In this document: positions 6,099 to 13,251 of the stretch, in pieces | Layout: every line of letters starts with the position of its first letter | Numbering within the stretch: position 1 is the stretch's first letter | IMG/VR virus record: IMGVR_UViG_3300035698_006736 | Span: 1 to 20,909 of that record | DNA from: a virus | Reading direction: 5' to 3' (one strand) | DNA: 20,909 nucleotides | The notes under the pieces: model-generated | The model's input: only the letters and a program-made list of their open reading frames with translations | What the model was told of the DNA's origin: nothing | Database searches by the model: none | Made by a program: the position numbers and the translations under genes

Positions 6099-6718
6099 TA
6101 TAAATATCTCCCTGCAAGTGCACCAATTCCAGCCCCAAGAGCCATACCAGCAGGGCCGCCGAGAGCACCGATAGTTCCAAGACCAGCAGCAGTTCCGCCA
6201 GCCATGCCACTGCCAAGACCAAACATATTACCAAGCTGCGCCCCACCAATTGCACCGCCCAACATGCCTGCGCCCTTAGAACCTGGGTATATAGGTTGTT
6301 GATTAGCTAAAGCACCTAACATAGGGCTAGCATAGTTCGCATACTGTGACATATTAGAAAGCCCGGGAAGTGCCGCCCCTGCTTGTTGTTGCAAACCGCG
6401 TTCTTGACCATAAAGATTTGCAAAAGCATCACCAATGCCGCCAACTTCCGCAGCTCGCGCTAAACCGCTATCTAATCGCCCACCACGCGCAAACCTGCTT
6501 TCAACATCAGGTATGATTTTGTTTTGTGCGGCTTGTAGTGCTGCGTTAAATCCTTCACCACCATATAAATACTTGCCAGCCGCGGTATCGCCATATAATT
6601 GCTGAGCTTGTTGTAATTGCGGATTAGCTTGATCGTAGCTGCCTTGAACTTTGCTGTAATAATCTTGCATTTGAGGATTAAGCGGTGCGTACGTTGGATT
6701 CTGCTTTTTTCCACCCAT
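6098..6718 (-). CDS. Probable internal virion / DNA ejection protein A
   Basis: 206 aa. The N-terminal half is polar and helical (YSKVQGSYDQANPQLQQAQQ), followed by SRFARGGRLDSGLARAA, which resembles the 'R..RGGR..SGL....' segment I associate with podoviral internal virion proteins of the P22 gp7 / T7 gp14 size class. The C-terminal 75 residues are almost wholly Gly/Ala/Met/Leu (GAGMLGGAIGGAQLGNMFGLG and GGPAGMALGAGIGALAGRYL in shortened form), giving glycine-zipper-like helices able to insert in a membrane. That fits a protein ejected to form a channel for genome entry. AAGGA lies 7 nt before the ATG. It is first in a run of four ejection-type genes directly after a GNAT-like gene, a common podovirus order. 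Confidence 0.62.
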   Translation of the reverse strand: MGGKKQNPTYAPLNPQMQDYYSKVQGSYDQANPQLQQAQQLYGDTAAGKYLYGGEGFNAALQAAQNKIIPDVESRFARGGRLDSGLARAAEVGGIGDAFANLYGQERGLQQQAGAALPGLSNMSQYANYASPMLGALANQQPIYPGSKGAGMLGGAIGGAQLGNMFGLGSGMAGGTAAGLGTIGALGGPAGMALGAGIGALAGRYL

Positions 6719-6728
6719 AATAAATTCC

Positions 6729-7136
6729 TTATAAATTAGAAGTCATACACACGTAACTGACTTTAAAATTTCTTTTTTTTAGTTTTTTTTCCCAACCACG
6801 TCGCCCGTATAATTCCACTTTTGTGCAGTTGTGAGATTTTGCCCATTCGCCTATTTCATCATAATGATTCAAACAAACGTCTATATCGTCGCCTACCATT
6901 AAATAATACAACAAGTGCTTATGATTACCATAATCAACCATCGCAGTAATTACAATCGAAAGCAGTTTTTTGCCTTCGTAAATCAACCACAATTGTTTGT
7001 TGCCTATTTTAATATCATGAACTATTTCTGATATTGTAGCATTGTCGATTAAACGCTGCTCACCTCTTTTTAAAAAAGGAAAAATAGCTAAATAAATTTG
7101 CTCATTTAAAACTTTAGTTAAAATAATTTCAGTCAT
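6729..7136 (-). CDS. GNAT-like acetyltransferase-fold protein
   Basis: 135 aa from the ATG at 7136, whose A is also the last base of the previous TGA stop (TGATG); a TTG one codon upstream is less likely. Segments in GNAT order: an N-terminal helix (YLAIFPFLKRGEQ), a strand with KQLWLIYEGKKLLSIVITAM, a following strand HLLYYLMVGDD, then a helix and final motif WAKSHNCTKVELYGRRGWEKKLKKRNF. The 'QLWL...', 'GR.GW...LK...F' pattern is conserved among small phage GNAT-like proteins coded next to gp10-like and ejection genes. The canonical acetyl-CoA pyrophosphate loop (R/Q-x-x-G-x-G/A) is not obvious, so catalysis is uncertain; it could be a structural or assembly factor. Substrate unknown. Confidence 0.65.
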   Translation of the reverse strand: MTEIILTKVLNEQIYLAIFPFLKRGEQRLIDNATISEIVHDIKIGNKQLWLIYEGKKLLSIVITAMVDYGNHKHLLYYLMVGDDIDVCLNHYDEIGEWAKSHNCTKVELYGRRGWEKKLKKRNFKVSYVCMTSNL

Positions 7137-7492
7137 CAACCTACCAAAACATAATTAAAAGTTCTGTCTGCTTGCGCGTTATTCGCATGAGTAATAGTAA
7201 ATTGATTGCTTAACACCGCACGACTTGAAACGTACAGCCCACCAGCACCAACCTCAGCGGCCGCATTTGCCGTTGTTGGCGTAAACAAAATAACTGTATC
7301 TTCGCCTAACCTGCCTTCGGCAAGCGTCACAACTGTTGTTGCAACGCTTGCGGTTAATGTTACCGAATCAGTATTATTGGTTTTGCCGTTCATCATTCCA
7401 TCTGTTACCACTTGCACTGAATAAGTCCAATTGGTTAAATCCGAACCGGTGTATTTGCTTATAGTTTTATGCCGTTTAGTTCTATCGACCAT
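7136..7492 (-). CDS. Small beta-rich virion protein of unknown role
   Basis: 118 aa, no signal peptide. After a basic start (MVDRTKRHKTISKY) comes TDGMMNGKTNNTDSVTLTAS, then TTVVTLAEGRLGEDTVILFTPTTANAAAEVG, and it ends FTITHANNAQADRTFNYVLVG. This 'DG.MNGK.NN...VTLTA...TT...R.G..T.ILF.PTTANAA', then 'FT.THAN....DRTF.Y...G', is a conserved phage protein I recognise immediately downstream of gp10-like stabilisation genes. Its alternating polar and hydrophobic strands suggest a small beta-sandwich, perhaps decorating the tail hub. The start overlaps the gp10-like stop (TAATG), so the two are probably translated together. No experimental role is known to me. Confidence 0.65.
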   Translation of the reverse strand: MVDRTKRHKTISKYTGSDLTNWTYSVQVVTDGMMNGKTNNTDSVTLTASVATTVVTLAEGRLGEDTVILFTPTTANAAAEVGAGGLYVSSRAVLSNQFTITHANNAQADRTFNYVLVG

Positions 7493-9009
7493 TAACGATC
7501 ACCTTTGTTCTTGAAATCAGTAATATCAAACCCTTGAATGCCTTTAAAATTTCCAGTAGTAGTTAATTTTATTCGATGATAACGACCTGAACTTCTAGCG
7601 GTGGCATAACCTGAATTAGTTAAACTCAAATTGTTAGACCATGAAACATTATCAGATAAAGTATCACGCGCACCAATGCGCATATAAACCGATGCACTAC
7701 CACTATCAGAATCAACAAACGGGCGTATTCTATTTATTTGAACGCGCCCACCTGGTTGCAATTGGAACTCACCAGTTACAATTTCAGTGTCTAACGCATC
7801 GCCATCTAACGTTGAAAAAGAATAAACGTATGGTGGTTCACTATTCCCTATGCGCATAACCCCAAATAAATTTTTATTACCCATGTATGCCGGGCTATCT
7901 AATGAGTATGGCAATGTTTCTAATGTTTGACTGCCACTACCATAATTGTCTAATTCCTCTAATGTATAACCTTTAGATAGAGTATTAAAAATCAATGAAT
8001 TTTTTATTTCTGCAATTGTCCATCTGCTTGTTGCATCTTTTGCGTAATTAAAAAATATTATTTTGTCGTTTTCAAGCGTAGGCGCATTTACAGAACGGTA
8101 TGACCAGGCGCAAATTGTAGTGTAGGGATAGCGCATTGTGGTAATTTGATTTACAAAAGATGGATCAAAATCATCAAAGAAAAACTTGTTAACTTTATCG
8201 GTTCCAACAGGTACGCTAGTTTGACCATCAAACAAATAAAATCCATCTTGCCCAATGTACGCAATAACATCACCTAGGTTTATTTGTCCGCCACGTGATA
8301 ACGCGCCATTTGCATTATTCACAACGTCAAATTGGAATATTATCGGGCTTCCAACGTACGTCATTCTCACAATGCCTTTTTCTTGGAAAATTACACCGCC
8401 AAAATCACAACTGTGGATACTTTGAACCCATCCAAATGTATTATTTAAATCTTGATAATCTGCCTGCGTTGTTGCGGATACAGTCCATGAAGTATGTGCG
8501 CCAATACCAGACCATCGAACTCGTTGCGGATAAAATGTACCACCATCATTGGTGTTTCCCACTACAACAAAGTTATTTATTGATGCAATATGCCGAGCTT
8601 TTGGGGGCGATCCCCCAAGAACTGCAAAAGCCGATGAACTGGTTATGTTCCATACTTGAATGGCATCTTGAAAATTAGTTGCTAAAACATAATTGCCGAA
8701 CTTGGTGAATTCCCATCTATCTAATTCAGTACCGTTATAACCACCGCTGACTGAAACATCAGCGAAATTGGTATCAGCAGTATATAACTTGCTTGCAGTC
8801 CCTACCCAAGTATAAGTAACGCCTGCATCTTCTTCGTCACGCGCAGAAAATGCCCCAATAGGTTCTTCATCAATAGTATTACCGGATGAATCAACAACTG
8901 ATGGAATTGGCAAATATTCATTATCGCCAGGCAAAACGTTTGTTGCGGTAATTAGCCCCTGATTATCAAAAGGTGAATCATCTGGTCGCCATTCCCCGAA
9001 CTTAATCAT
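7492..9009 (-). CDS. P22 gp10-like packaged-DNA stabilisation / tail hub protein
   Basis: 505 aa. It opens MIKFGEWRPDDSPFDNQGL with ATNVLPGDNEYLPIPSVVD. This 'FGEW.PD...F.N.G...A.NV.P....Y.P.P' start, followed by GAFSARDEEDAGVTYTWVGT and SKLYTADTNF, is typical of podoviral stabilisation/hub proteins. The repeated WEFTKFGNYVLATN, RHIASINNFVVVGNT and VIAYIGQDGFYLFDG units fit beta-propeller-like blades. The protein closes the portal channel after packaging and forms the tail hub with the adaptor. Length fits P22 gp10 (about 470 aa) with a C-terminal beta extension (SASVYMRIGARDTLS, YATARSSGRYHRIKLTT). AAGGGG lies 5 nt before the ATG. It follows the adaptor gene and is coupled to a small beta protein. 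Confidence 0.72.
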   Translation of the reverse strand: MIKFGEWRPDDSPFDNQGLITATNVLPGDNEYLPIPSVVDSSGNTIDEEPIGAFSARDEEDAGVTYTWVGTASKLYTADTNFADVSVSGGYNGTELDRWEFTKFGNYVLATNFQDAIQVWNITSSSAFAVLGGSPPKARHIASINNFVVVGNTNDGGTFYPQRVRWSGIGAHTSWTVSATTQADYQDLNNTFGWVQSIHSCDFGGVIFQEKGIVRMTYVGSPIIFQFDVVNNANGALSRGGQINLGDVIAYIGQDGFYLFDGQTSVPVGTDKVNKFFFDDFDPSFVNQITTMRYPYTTICAWSYRSVNAPTLENDKIIFFNYAKDATSRWTIAEIKNSLIFNTLSKGYTLEELDNYGSGSQTLETLPYSLDSPAYMGNKNLFGVMRIGNSEPPYVYSFSTLDGDALDTEIVTGEFQLQPGGRVQINRIRPFVDSDSGSASVYMRIGARDTLSDNVSWSNNLSLTNSGYATARSSGRYHRIKLTTTGNFKGIQGFDITDFKNKGDR

Positions 9010-9018
9010 GTTTTCCCC

Positions 9019-9645
9019 TTATGATTGAAAAGGGCGGTTCATAACGCCTTTTTGGAAGTTTTCAGTTTGATCCATTAACATTTGATAAGCATCCATTTCT
9101 AATTCTTTAGCGTCTGCGGATGAATCTTTATCGTGTAAAATTTGTTTATATAATATCCATTCAGCGCGCGCACGAATTAAATCCGTGGCAATTGATATAG
9201 TGGTGAAATCGTTTTCATCGGTATCGGCACTTAAATCAGTATATTCTTTATCGTAATACACTGTAATAGTTCGAACCGCGTTAGGATTAGGGCTAAACCA
9301 AATTTCTTGTTGATACCATGCGTAATCGGTTGGATCACCATCGTAATTAGTTGGATCGGTATTTAATATATAATCTAAACTACGCTTAAAAACCTCATAA
9401 TTAAAACCGTTAGTCGTGATCTCTAAATAATTAATCTCTCGAATATCAGACGGAATACCTTCCGCAGTTCCATAAACAGAAGTTCCCGAAACTAAAGAAA
9501 AAGTACCATTCGTTTCTTGAAAATAAAAACCTTCAGTAGAATAATGAGAAATCGCCCTATTAATCGCGTTTTGTATCTGACTGTTTAAATCAGTTCTATC
9601 AATGTCATCTGCAATAAATGCTTGTAATTCAGCGAATGTGCTCAT
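9019..9645 (-). CDS. Head-tail adaptor protein (P22 gp4-like)
   Basis: 208 aa. Starts MSTFAELQAFIADDIDRTDLNSQIQ and continues with an alpha helix containing AINRAISHYSTEGFYF; then a beta region (SDIREINYLEITTNG, YAWYQQEIWFSPNP, RTITVYYDKEY) and a C-terminal helical bundle (DLIRARAEWILYKQIL, then SSADAKELEMDAYQMLM). The 'I..AI.....E.F.F.E', 'P.......YY....L', 'LI.ARA...L......D' layout is that of podoviral adaptors, which form a 12-fold ring under the portal. The ribosome site is AAGGTAGG inside the end of the preceding 54-aa gene. The next gene is the gp10-like hub, the expected partner. Confidence 0.68.
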   Translation of the reverse strand: MSTFAELQAFIADDIDRTDLNSQIQNAINRAISHYSTEGFYFQETNGTFSLVSGTSVYGTAEGIPSDIREINYLEITTNGFNYEVFKRSLDYILNTDPTNYDGDPTDYAWYQQEIWFSPNPNAVRTITVYYDKEYTDLSADTDENDFTTISIATDLIRARAEWILYKQILHDKDSSADAKELEMDAYQMLMDQTENFQKGVMNRPFQS

Positions 9646-9648
9646 AAC

Positions 9649-9813
9649 CTACCTTTTTTTTCGCGGCCTTCCTTTTTTAGGAGCGCCAAGTTTTCCAGCA
9701 ACCTTAATTAAATCTTCCGATTGTATTGGTGGCACGCGTTTTATTGTTTTTTCTGCAAAATTAAAATTATCATTATCTTTTGCATTTTCAATCAATACTT
9801 GACGTCTACGCAT
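9649..9813 (-). CDS. 54-aa basic protein with C-terminal AT-hook-like motif
   Basis: Encodes 54 residues starting MRRRQVLIENAKDNDNF and ending KLGAPKKGRPRKKR. The C-terminal KKGRPRKKR matches the AT-hook core (basic-GRP-basic), which binds the minor groove of AT-rich DNA and would suit this AT-rich genome; the middle is acidic/polar with no recognised fold. Its ATG lies within the last codons of the GT8-like gene (8-nt overlap, TTTGATGCGTAG), and the next gene starts 3 nt after its stop, so it fits the operon tightly. It may be a small DNA-binding or virion-packaged protein; the role is unknown. Lack of a clear AGGAG site is compensated by coupling. Confidence 0.6.
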   Translation of the reverse strand: MRRRQVLIENAKDNDNFNFAEKTIKRVPPIQSEDLIKVAGKLGAPKKGRPRKKR

Positions 9814-10510
9814 CAAAATTACCCATTACTTTATATAAAGGAACTTTTTTCCCATCGGCATCCGTTGCTGAATGAACCGAACCGCCCATTACAGTTTCCC
9901 ATGACTCATGAATCCTAGACGCATACGCTGCATCATGCCACCAAATCTGCGAGTGCTCGCAATCACTTGTTTCTTGAAATCCTGGCACGCCTTGAGTGTA
10001 ATGAATCAATGATACGTCGTTAGTCGGTTTATCGTAACCCACTAAATGATTCCAGCGTTGCGGCAATTCCCCGATTTCTTCATCAGGCAAAAAACCAATA
10101 GCATGCAGGTTTTTAGCTGTTTCTATATATTCAGGCGTTAACATCTTGCATTTTTCATTATTGAAAAGCATGACCGACGCCCATTCAAATTTTAACTTCC
10201 CTTTACGCACAAAAATAGAATGTTCATCGTCTGCAAAATCAAATAATTTCGCTATGTCATCAACTAACAACATATCTGCATCTAAAAACAAACTCCATCC
10301 TTTGTAATCGCATAACCACGGAGCTAAAAACCTAGAAAAAGTAAATTCTGTTAATCCTTTCCTTTCAATAGGCAATTGATGCAAAACTAAAGGAGTAATT
10401 GCCACGGGCTTGCTGCTGCGCATGGCAATACTCGAATTTAACACAGTTAAAGATAATGGTTGTCTAGGATCAACACCAATGAAAACCCTTAACGGTACAT
10501 TTTTACTCAT
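9806..10510 (-). CDS. GT8-like glycosyltransferase (GT-A fold)
   Basis: 234 aa. Starts with PLRVFIGVDPRQPLSLTVL, the nucleotide-sugar-binding first strand, then AITPLVLHQLPIERKGLTEFTFSRF and GWSLFLDADMLLVDDI, with the DXD metal/donor motif at about 77-79. Later segments: WASVMLFNNEKC, RWNHLVGYDKP, LIHYTQGVPGFQETSDCEHSQIW in shortened form. I recognise this as a phage and bacterial family of GT-A (GT8-like) enzymes, often beside the class I methyltransferase with the TLPDGRNAHL motif that also occurs here. Donor and acceptor are unknown; host LPS/capsule or a virion protein are the main possibilities. Ribosome site AGGTG 4-5 nt upstream. It lies in a carbohydrate module between head and tail genes. 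Confidence 0.78.
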   Translation of the reverse strand: MSKNVPLRVFIGVDPRQPLSLTVLNSSIAMRSSKPVAITPLVLHQLPIERKGLTEFTFSRFLAPWLCDYKGWSLFLDADMLLVDDIAKLFDFADDEHSIFVRKGKLKFEWASVMLFNNEKCKMLTPEYIETAKNLHAIGFLPDEEIGELPQRWNHLVGYDKPTNDVSLIHYTQGVPGFQETSDCEHSQIWWHDAAYASRIHESWETVMGGSVHSATDADGKKVPLYKVMGNFDA

Positions 10511-10527
10511 ACGACACCTACTTATTT

Positions 10528-10695
10528 TTAATAACCCATTTTCTTTGAAGATTTAGCGCTTTTCATAGAATCAGCCATAGGTATTGTTCGACCCGCTGGA
10601 TTATGATCAATCGCTTTTTTTTGCATGGTTAATTTACTGCTAGAAGCATTAACGCGTTTACCAATGTTTTGTGTTTCCATATCATTTCTTTTCAT
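10528..10695 (-). CDS. 55-aa basic Lys/Ser-rich protein, unknown
   Basis: Encodes 55 residues starting MKRNDMETQNIGKRVNASSS and ending MKSAKSSKKMGY. It is strongly basic and polar, with no membrane segment or Cys; probably disordered. AGGAG lies 7 nt before the ATG, a clear site that supports translation. The gene starts inside the last codons of the upstream methyltransferase (14-nt overlap) and ends 17 nt before the GT8-like gene. No family is recognised; it could be a small DNA-associated virion protein like the 54-aa neighbour. Confidence 0.6.
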   Translation of the reverse strand: MKRNDMETQNIGKRVNASSSKLTMQKKAIDHNPAGRTIPMADSMKSAKSSKKMGY

Positions 10696-11239
10696 TTTGA
10701 ATCTCCTTGGGTGACGCTAAAATTAAATAATCTTGTAGTGGTATTTCGTAACCTTCATCAATTTTGTTATTAGTATACGAAATGATTGTATAATATTCAC
10801 TAATTTTCGAAAACCACCAAGCACCATCTTTAACTAATAAATGAGCGTTACGCCCATCAGGTAAGGTTTTTTTCGCTACATTGCCGCTAACAACTATTAA
10901 AGCTATTTTTTTAGTCTTGCTCGCCATATGTTCAATAACGTTTTCAATACAATCTGGCTCTATGTGTTCTAATACGTCACCGCAAAAAAGCAAATCAGCA
11001 GGTTCAGGATCTAAACTATGAACTTTAATCGCAGGATCGTATTGTTTAATTAAAAATGGCATGTTTTGCTGCAACATACCCTTACCACAACCATAATCTA
11101 AAACATCATGAGTATCTAAACTCTTTAACAAATCCATCAAATGGCCAACGTATTTTTTGCAATTAGCCCCAAAGCCTTCTTTGTTTTTGTGCATTTCTTC
11201 TAATTGCTTTTTGTATTCATCGCTTATCAATTTTTTCAT
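10682..11239 (-). CDS. Class I SAM-dependent methyltransferase
   Basis: 185 aa. SAM-binding motif I VLDYGCGKG at 46-54, a shortened acidic region (YDPAIKVHSLDPEPADLL), then motif GDVLEHIEP at 87-95 and a signature TLPDGRNAHLLV (about 125-136) followed by WWFSKISEYY. The 'VLDYGCGKG', 'PADL....DVLEHIEP', 'LPDGRNAHL' series marks a methyltransferase family widespread in phages, usually next to glycosyltransferases. The acceptor is unknown; sugars or a small molecule are more likely than DNA because no target-recognition domain is present. GAGGGTGA ribosome site 4 nt upstream of the ATG, 23-nt overlap with the TPR-glycosyltransferase gene, and overlap with the next small gene make a tight translational chain. 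Confidence 0.8.
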   Translation of the reverse strand: MKKLISDEYKKQLEEMHKNKEGFGANCKKYVGHLMDLLKSLDTHDVLDYGCGKGMLQQNMPFLIKQYDPAIKVHSLDPEPADLLFCGDVLEHIEPDCIENVIEHMASKTKKIALIVVSGNVAKKTLPDGRNAHLLVKDGAWWFSKISEYYTIISYTNNKIDEGYEIPLQDYLILASPKEIQNEKK

Positions 11240-12704
11240 TTATCACCCTCACCGCTTCGTCTATACAATAATCCCAATCATTAAACTCTTGTTGCCAAAT
11301 GTTATGAACCGAATTAAACCATGGCATACCTTCACCATATACCCCTTGTTGCCACATGCCACGTTTAGGGCACAACTGATATGTTTCAACACCCAACGCA
11401 CCAGCTAAGAAAATAACGCTTTGTGGGGCGCATACAATGAAATCTAATTCATCTAACAAACAAGCCGTTAAATCATAATCATCTATTATATCTTGATACA
11501 CAAAAACATTTTTTAATTTGTTTTCTTTGGCAACCTTCATCAATTGTTCGTTGTGTTCTGGCTTATATTGCAATGAAATAAAATCAGCATCACATTTTAA
11601 TATTCGTAATAATTGATCAAAAGCAATCGTTCTAAAATGACCGTTAGTTTTCATTAAACCACCAGTCCATGAAAACCCTATTTTTAAACGTTTGGATTTT
11701 TTCTTAATGGTTTTAGGCAATAATTGTTTTAACTTATCATCCGCTTTCAAATAAGCTTCGCCCGAAAAATCCTCTTTCTTATTCCGATAAAACTGCGCAA
11801 CTTCTGTTATAGGAATAAATGAATCTGGCTTTATTCCCAATTGCCAAACGCTGTCCATGTCTTTTCGTGTTCCATAAATAGGAGCTTTAGGCCAAGCTCT
11901 TTTAAATAAGTTTTGTAATCGTGGGTGACAATCAAAAATAATGCGAGTGTCTTTCATCATGTCCGGCAAAATAGACGCGAACATTAATTCATCGCCCAAA
12001 CCTTGTTCGCCTAACACGGCCACAATTTGAGTTTTGTCGCCTTCCCATTTAGGCGTTGTGGATTCTTCATCATGATAATTTTTAACGCGCTTATCGGGAT
12101 GAACTACAGAATAATATTTGTAATTTTCCCAGCCTTTTTGATAATCGCCTTTTTCTAAATAAGCTAACGCCATATTAAATCGTGGTGTATCTCTATCTAT
12201 ATTATCTTTTAAAGCCAAGCTTTTATTATAATAATCTAACGCAATATCAGGCGTACCGTTATTGGTAAAGCAAGAACCTAAATTACTGTATATATCGGCT
12301 AGGGTATAATTGAATTGCTCTTTATTGGGAAATAGATTGCTACCTTCTTTTTCCATGGTTTCGATTAATTCAAGGTAAAGAGCAACAGCTTGTTTGCGTT
12401 GTTCGTTGTTTTTATAGAGGATACCTAGATTGCTACCAGCATTAACGTGGCGTTTGTCTGCGCGATATACTACAGAAAATAATACTTGCGCTAAACCTTC
12501 ATGTTTGCGAAGCATCTGTATGCAACCAATGTAAAATATTGCAGCAATGTTTGTGGGATCGATATTTAAAACGCGTTGAATGTAATGTTCTGCTTCATGC
12601 AGTATTTCTATATCATCAGTTTCACGAGCTTGATTAATTAATGGTTGAGCTTTTTCGAAAAGAGCATCTATTTTTATTTTTACTTCTTTTTCCAAATCGT
12701 TCAT
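11217..12704 (-). CDS. TPR-repeat glycosyltransferase (GT-B, GT9/GT41-like)
   Basis: 495 aa. Residues about 30-190 hold tetratricopeptide-type helical repeats (EAEHYIQRVLNIDPTNIAAI; NAGSNLGILYKNNEQRKQAVALY in shortened form; YSNLGSCFTNNGTPDIALDYYNKSLAL; FNMALAYLEKGDYQKGWENY). The C-terminal half is a GT-B fold: the GEQGLGDELMF loop at 222-232, IGFSWTGGLMKTNGHF near 332-347, and the donor-side stretch FIVCAPQSVIFLAGALGVETY near 424-444. This architecture matches TPR-linked heptosyltransferase/GT41-like proteins; the TPR part usually binds a protein or chain acceptor. It is the first gene after a terminator and begins the carbohydrate module. The ribosome site is weak (GTGA), and a TATAAT lies about 18 nt upstream of the ATG, so the leader would be very short. 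Sugar and acceptor are unknown. Confidence 0.8.
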   Translation of the reverse strand: MNDLEKEVKIKIDALFEKAQPLINQARETDDIEILHEAEHYIQRVLNIDPTNIAAIFYIGCIQMLRKHEGLAQVLFSVVYRADKRHVNAGSNLGILYKNNEQRKQAVALYLELIETMEKEGSNLFPNKEQFNYTLADIYSNLGSCFTNNGTPDIALDYYNKSLALKDNIDRDTPRFNMALAYLEKGDYQKGWENYKYYSVVHPDKRVKNYHDEESTTPKWEGDKTQIVAVLGEQGLGDELMFASILPDMMKDTRIIFDCHPRLQNLFKRAWPKAPIYGTRKDMDSVWQLGIKPDSFIPITEVAQFYRNKKEDFSGEAYLKADDKLKQLLPKTIKKKSKRLKIGFSWTGGLMKTNGHFRTIAFDQLLRILKCDADFISLQYKPEHNEQLMKVAKENKLKNVFVYQDIIDDYDLTACLLDELDFIVCAPQSVIFLAGALGVETYQLCPKRGMWQQGVYGEGMPWFNSVHNIWQQEFNDWDYCIDEAVRVINEKIDKR

Positions 12705-12721
12705 TTCACAACTTACAAGTA

Positions 12722-12750
12722 ATTATAATGTAAAACGATTGTAATAAAAA
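12722..12750 (-). promoter_or_regulatory. Possible promoter for the carbohydrate module
   Basis: On the minus strand a perfect TATAAT (12727-12722) follows, after 17 nt, a poor -35 (TTTTTA, 12750-12745) that lies within the T tract of the upstream terminator. The -10 sequence is part of the palindrome ATTATAAT, so orientation is ambiguous. Its position, directly between a terminator and the first gene of a module, is the main support. Confidence 0.35.
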
Positions 12751-12776
12751 AAAGGGGCGATAGACACCCCTTTTTT
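12746..12776 (-). terminator. Intrinsic terminator at the end of the packaging/head block
   Basis: Read on the minus strand: an A6 run, GGGGTG, loop TCTAT, CGCCCC, then T8. This is a 6-bp stem (with one T-G pair) and a 5-nt loop with a strong T tract, starting 3 nt after the stop codon of the 153-aa head protein. The flanking A run makes it potentially bidirectional. Confidence 0.85.
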
Positions 12777-12778
12777 AA

Positions 12779-13240
12779 TTAACCTACATCTTGATCGTTA
12801 TTCGGCTCAATTATTATTGTTGCACGAATTACGGTGCTAACTGTACCCGTTACAGATTTATACAATGCTTTAACAATAGAATATTCTCTATCATTAGCAG
12901 TTGAATTAACCTGAATCGGCAATCTTTTTGTTACATTTGCACGGTTAACTGTTCCTTTTGCTAATGCTGTTGCAATTGCGCTGGTAGCACCAACAGAATT
13001 TGCACCAAGATCGGCAGCAGGCAAACCAAAGTCAAATGCAGCGGCAACACTTGCAGGCGAAGTATGATCTTCAATAAACTCGATCACCTTACATCTAGCA
13101 GGTATTTTCGCTAACAAAATGACATCGCCTTGACTAACTGTGCTGTTACCAGCGTTAAATGTCGCATAAATCGCATTTAACCCAGGAGGCGCGTTAGTCA
13201 CAACTTTACTATGAAAACTTGAAGCTGTTAATGTAGCCAT
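12779..13240 (-). CDS. Probable head accessory / decoration protein
   Basis: 153 aa, beta-rich: VVTNAPPGLNAIYATFNAG, then DVILLAKIPARCKVIEFIED, AAFDFGLPAADLG, VKALYKSVTGTVSTVIRATIIIEP. 'GDV..L.KIP....V.........' followed by '.FD.G' and a late 'ATI.I' strand is a pattern I recognise in proteins that directly follow N4-gp56-type capsid genes. Head decoration or stabilisation is inferred from that position and size. The ATG has AAGGGGG upstream, 11 nt after the capsid stop. A strong terminator follows, so this gene closes the head block. Confidence 0.62.
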   Translation of the reverse strand: MATLTASSFHSKVVTNAPPGLNAIYATFNAGNSTVSQGDVILLAKIPARCKVIEFIEDHTSPASVAAAFDFGLPAADLGANSVGATSAIATALAKGTVNRANVTKRLPIQVNSTANDREYSIVKALYKSVTGTVSTVIRATIIIEPNNDQDVG

Positions 13241-13251
13241 TATATGCCCCC

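Noticed and set aside
8295-8678. Plus-strand open frame of 127 codons
   Set aside because: It lies wholly inside the gp10-like gene on the opposite strand, lacks a family match and a good ribosome site, and reads as biased antisense sequence.
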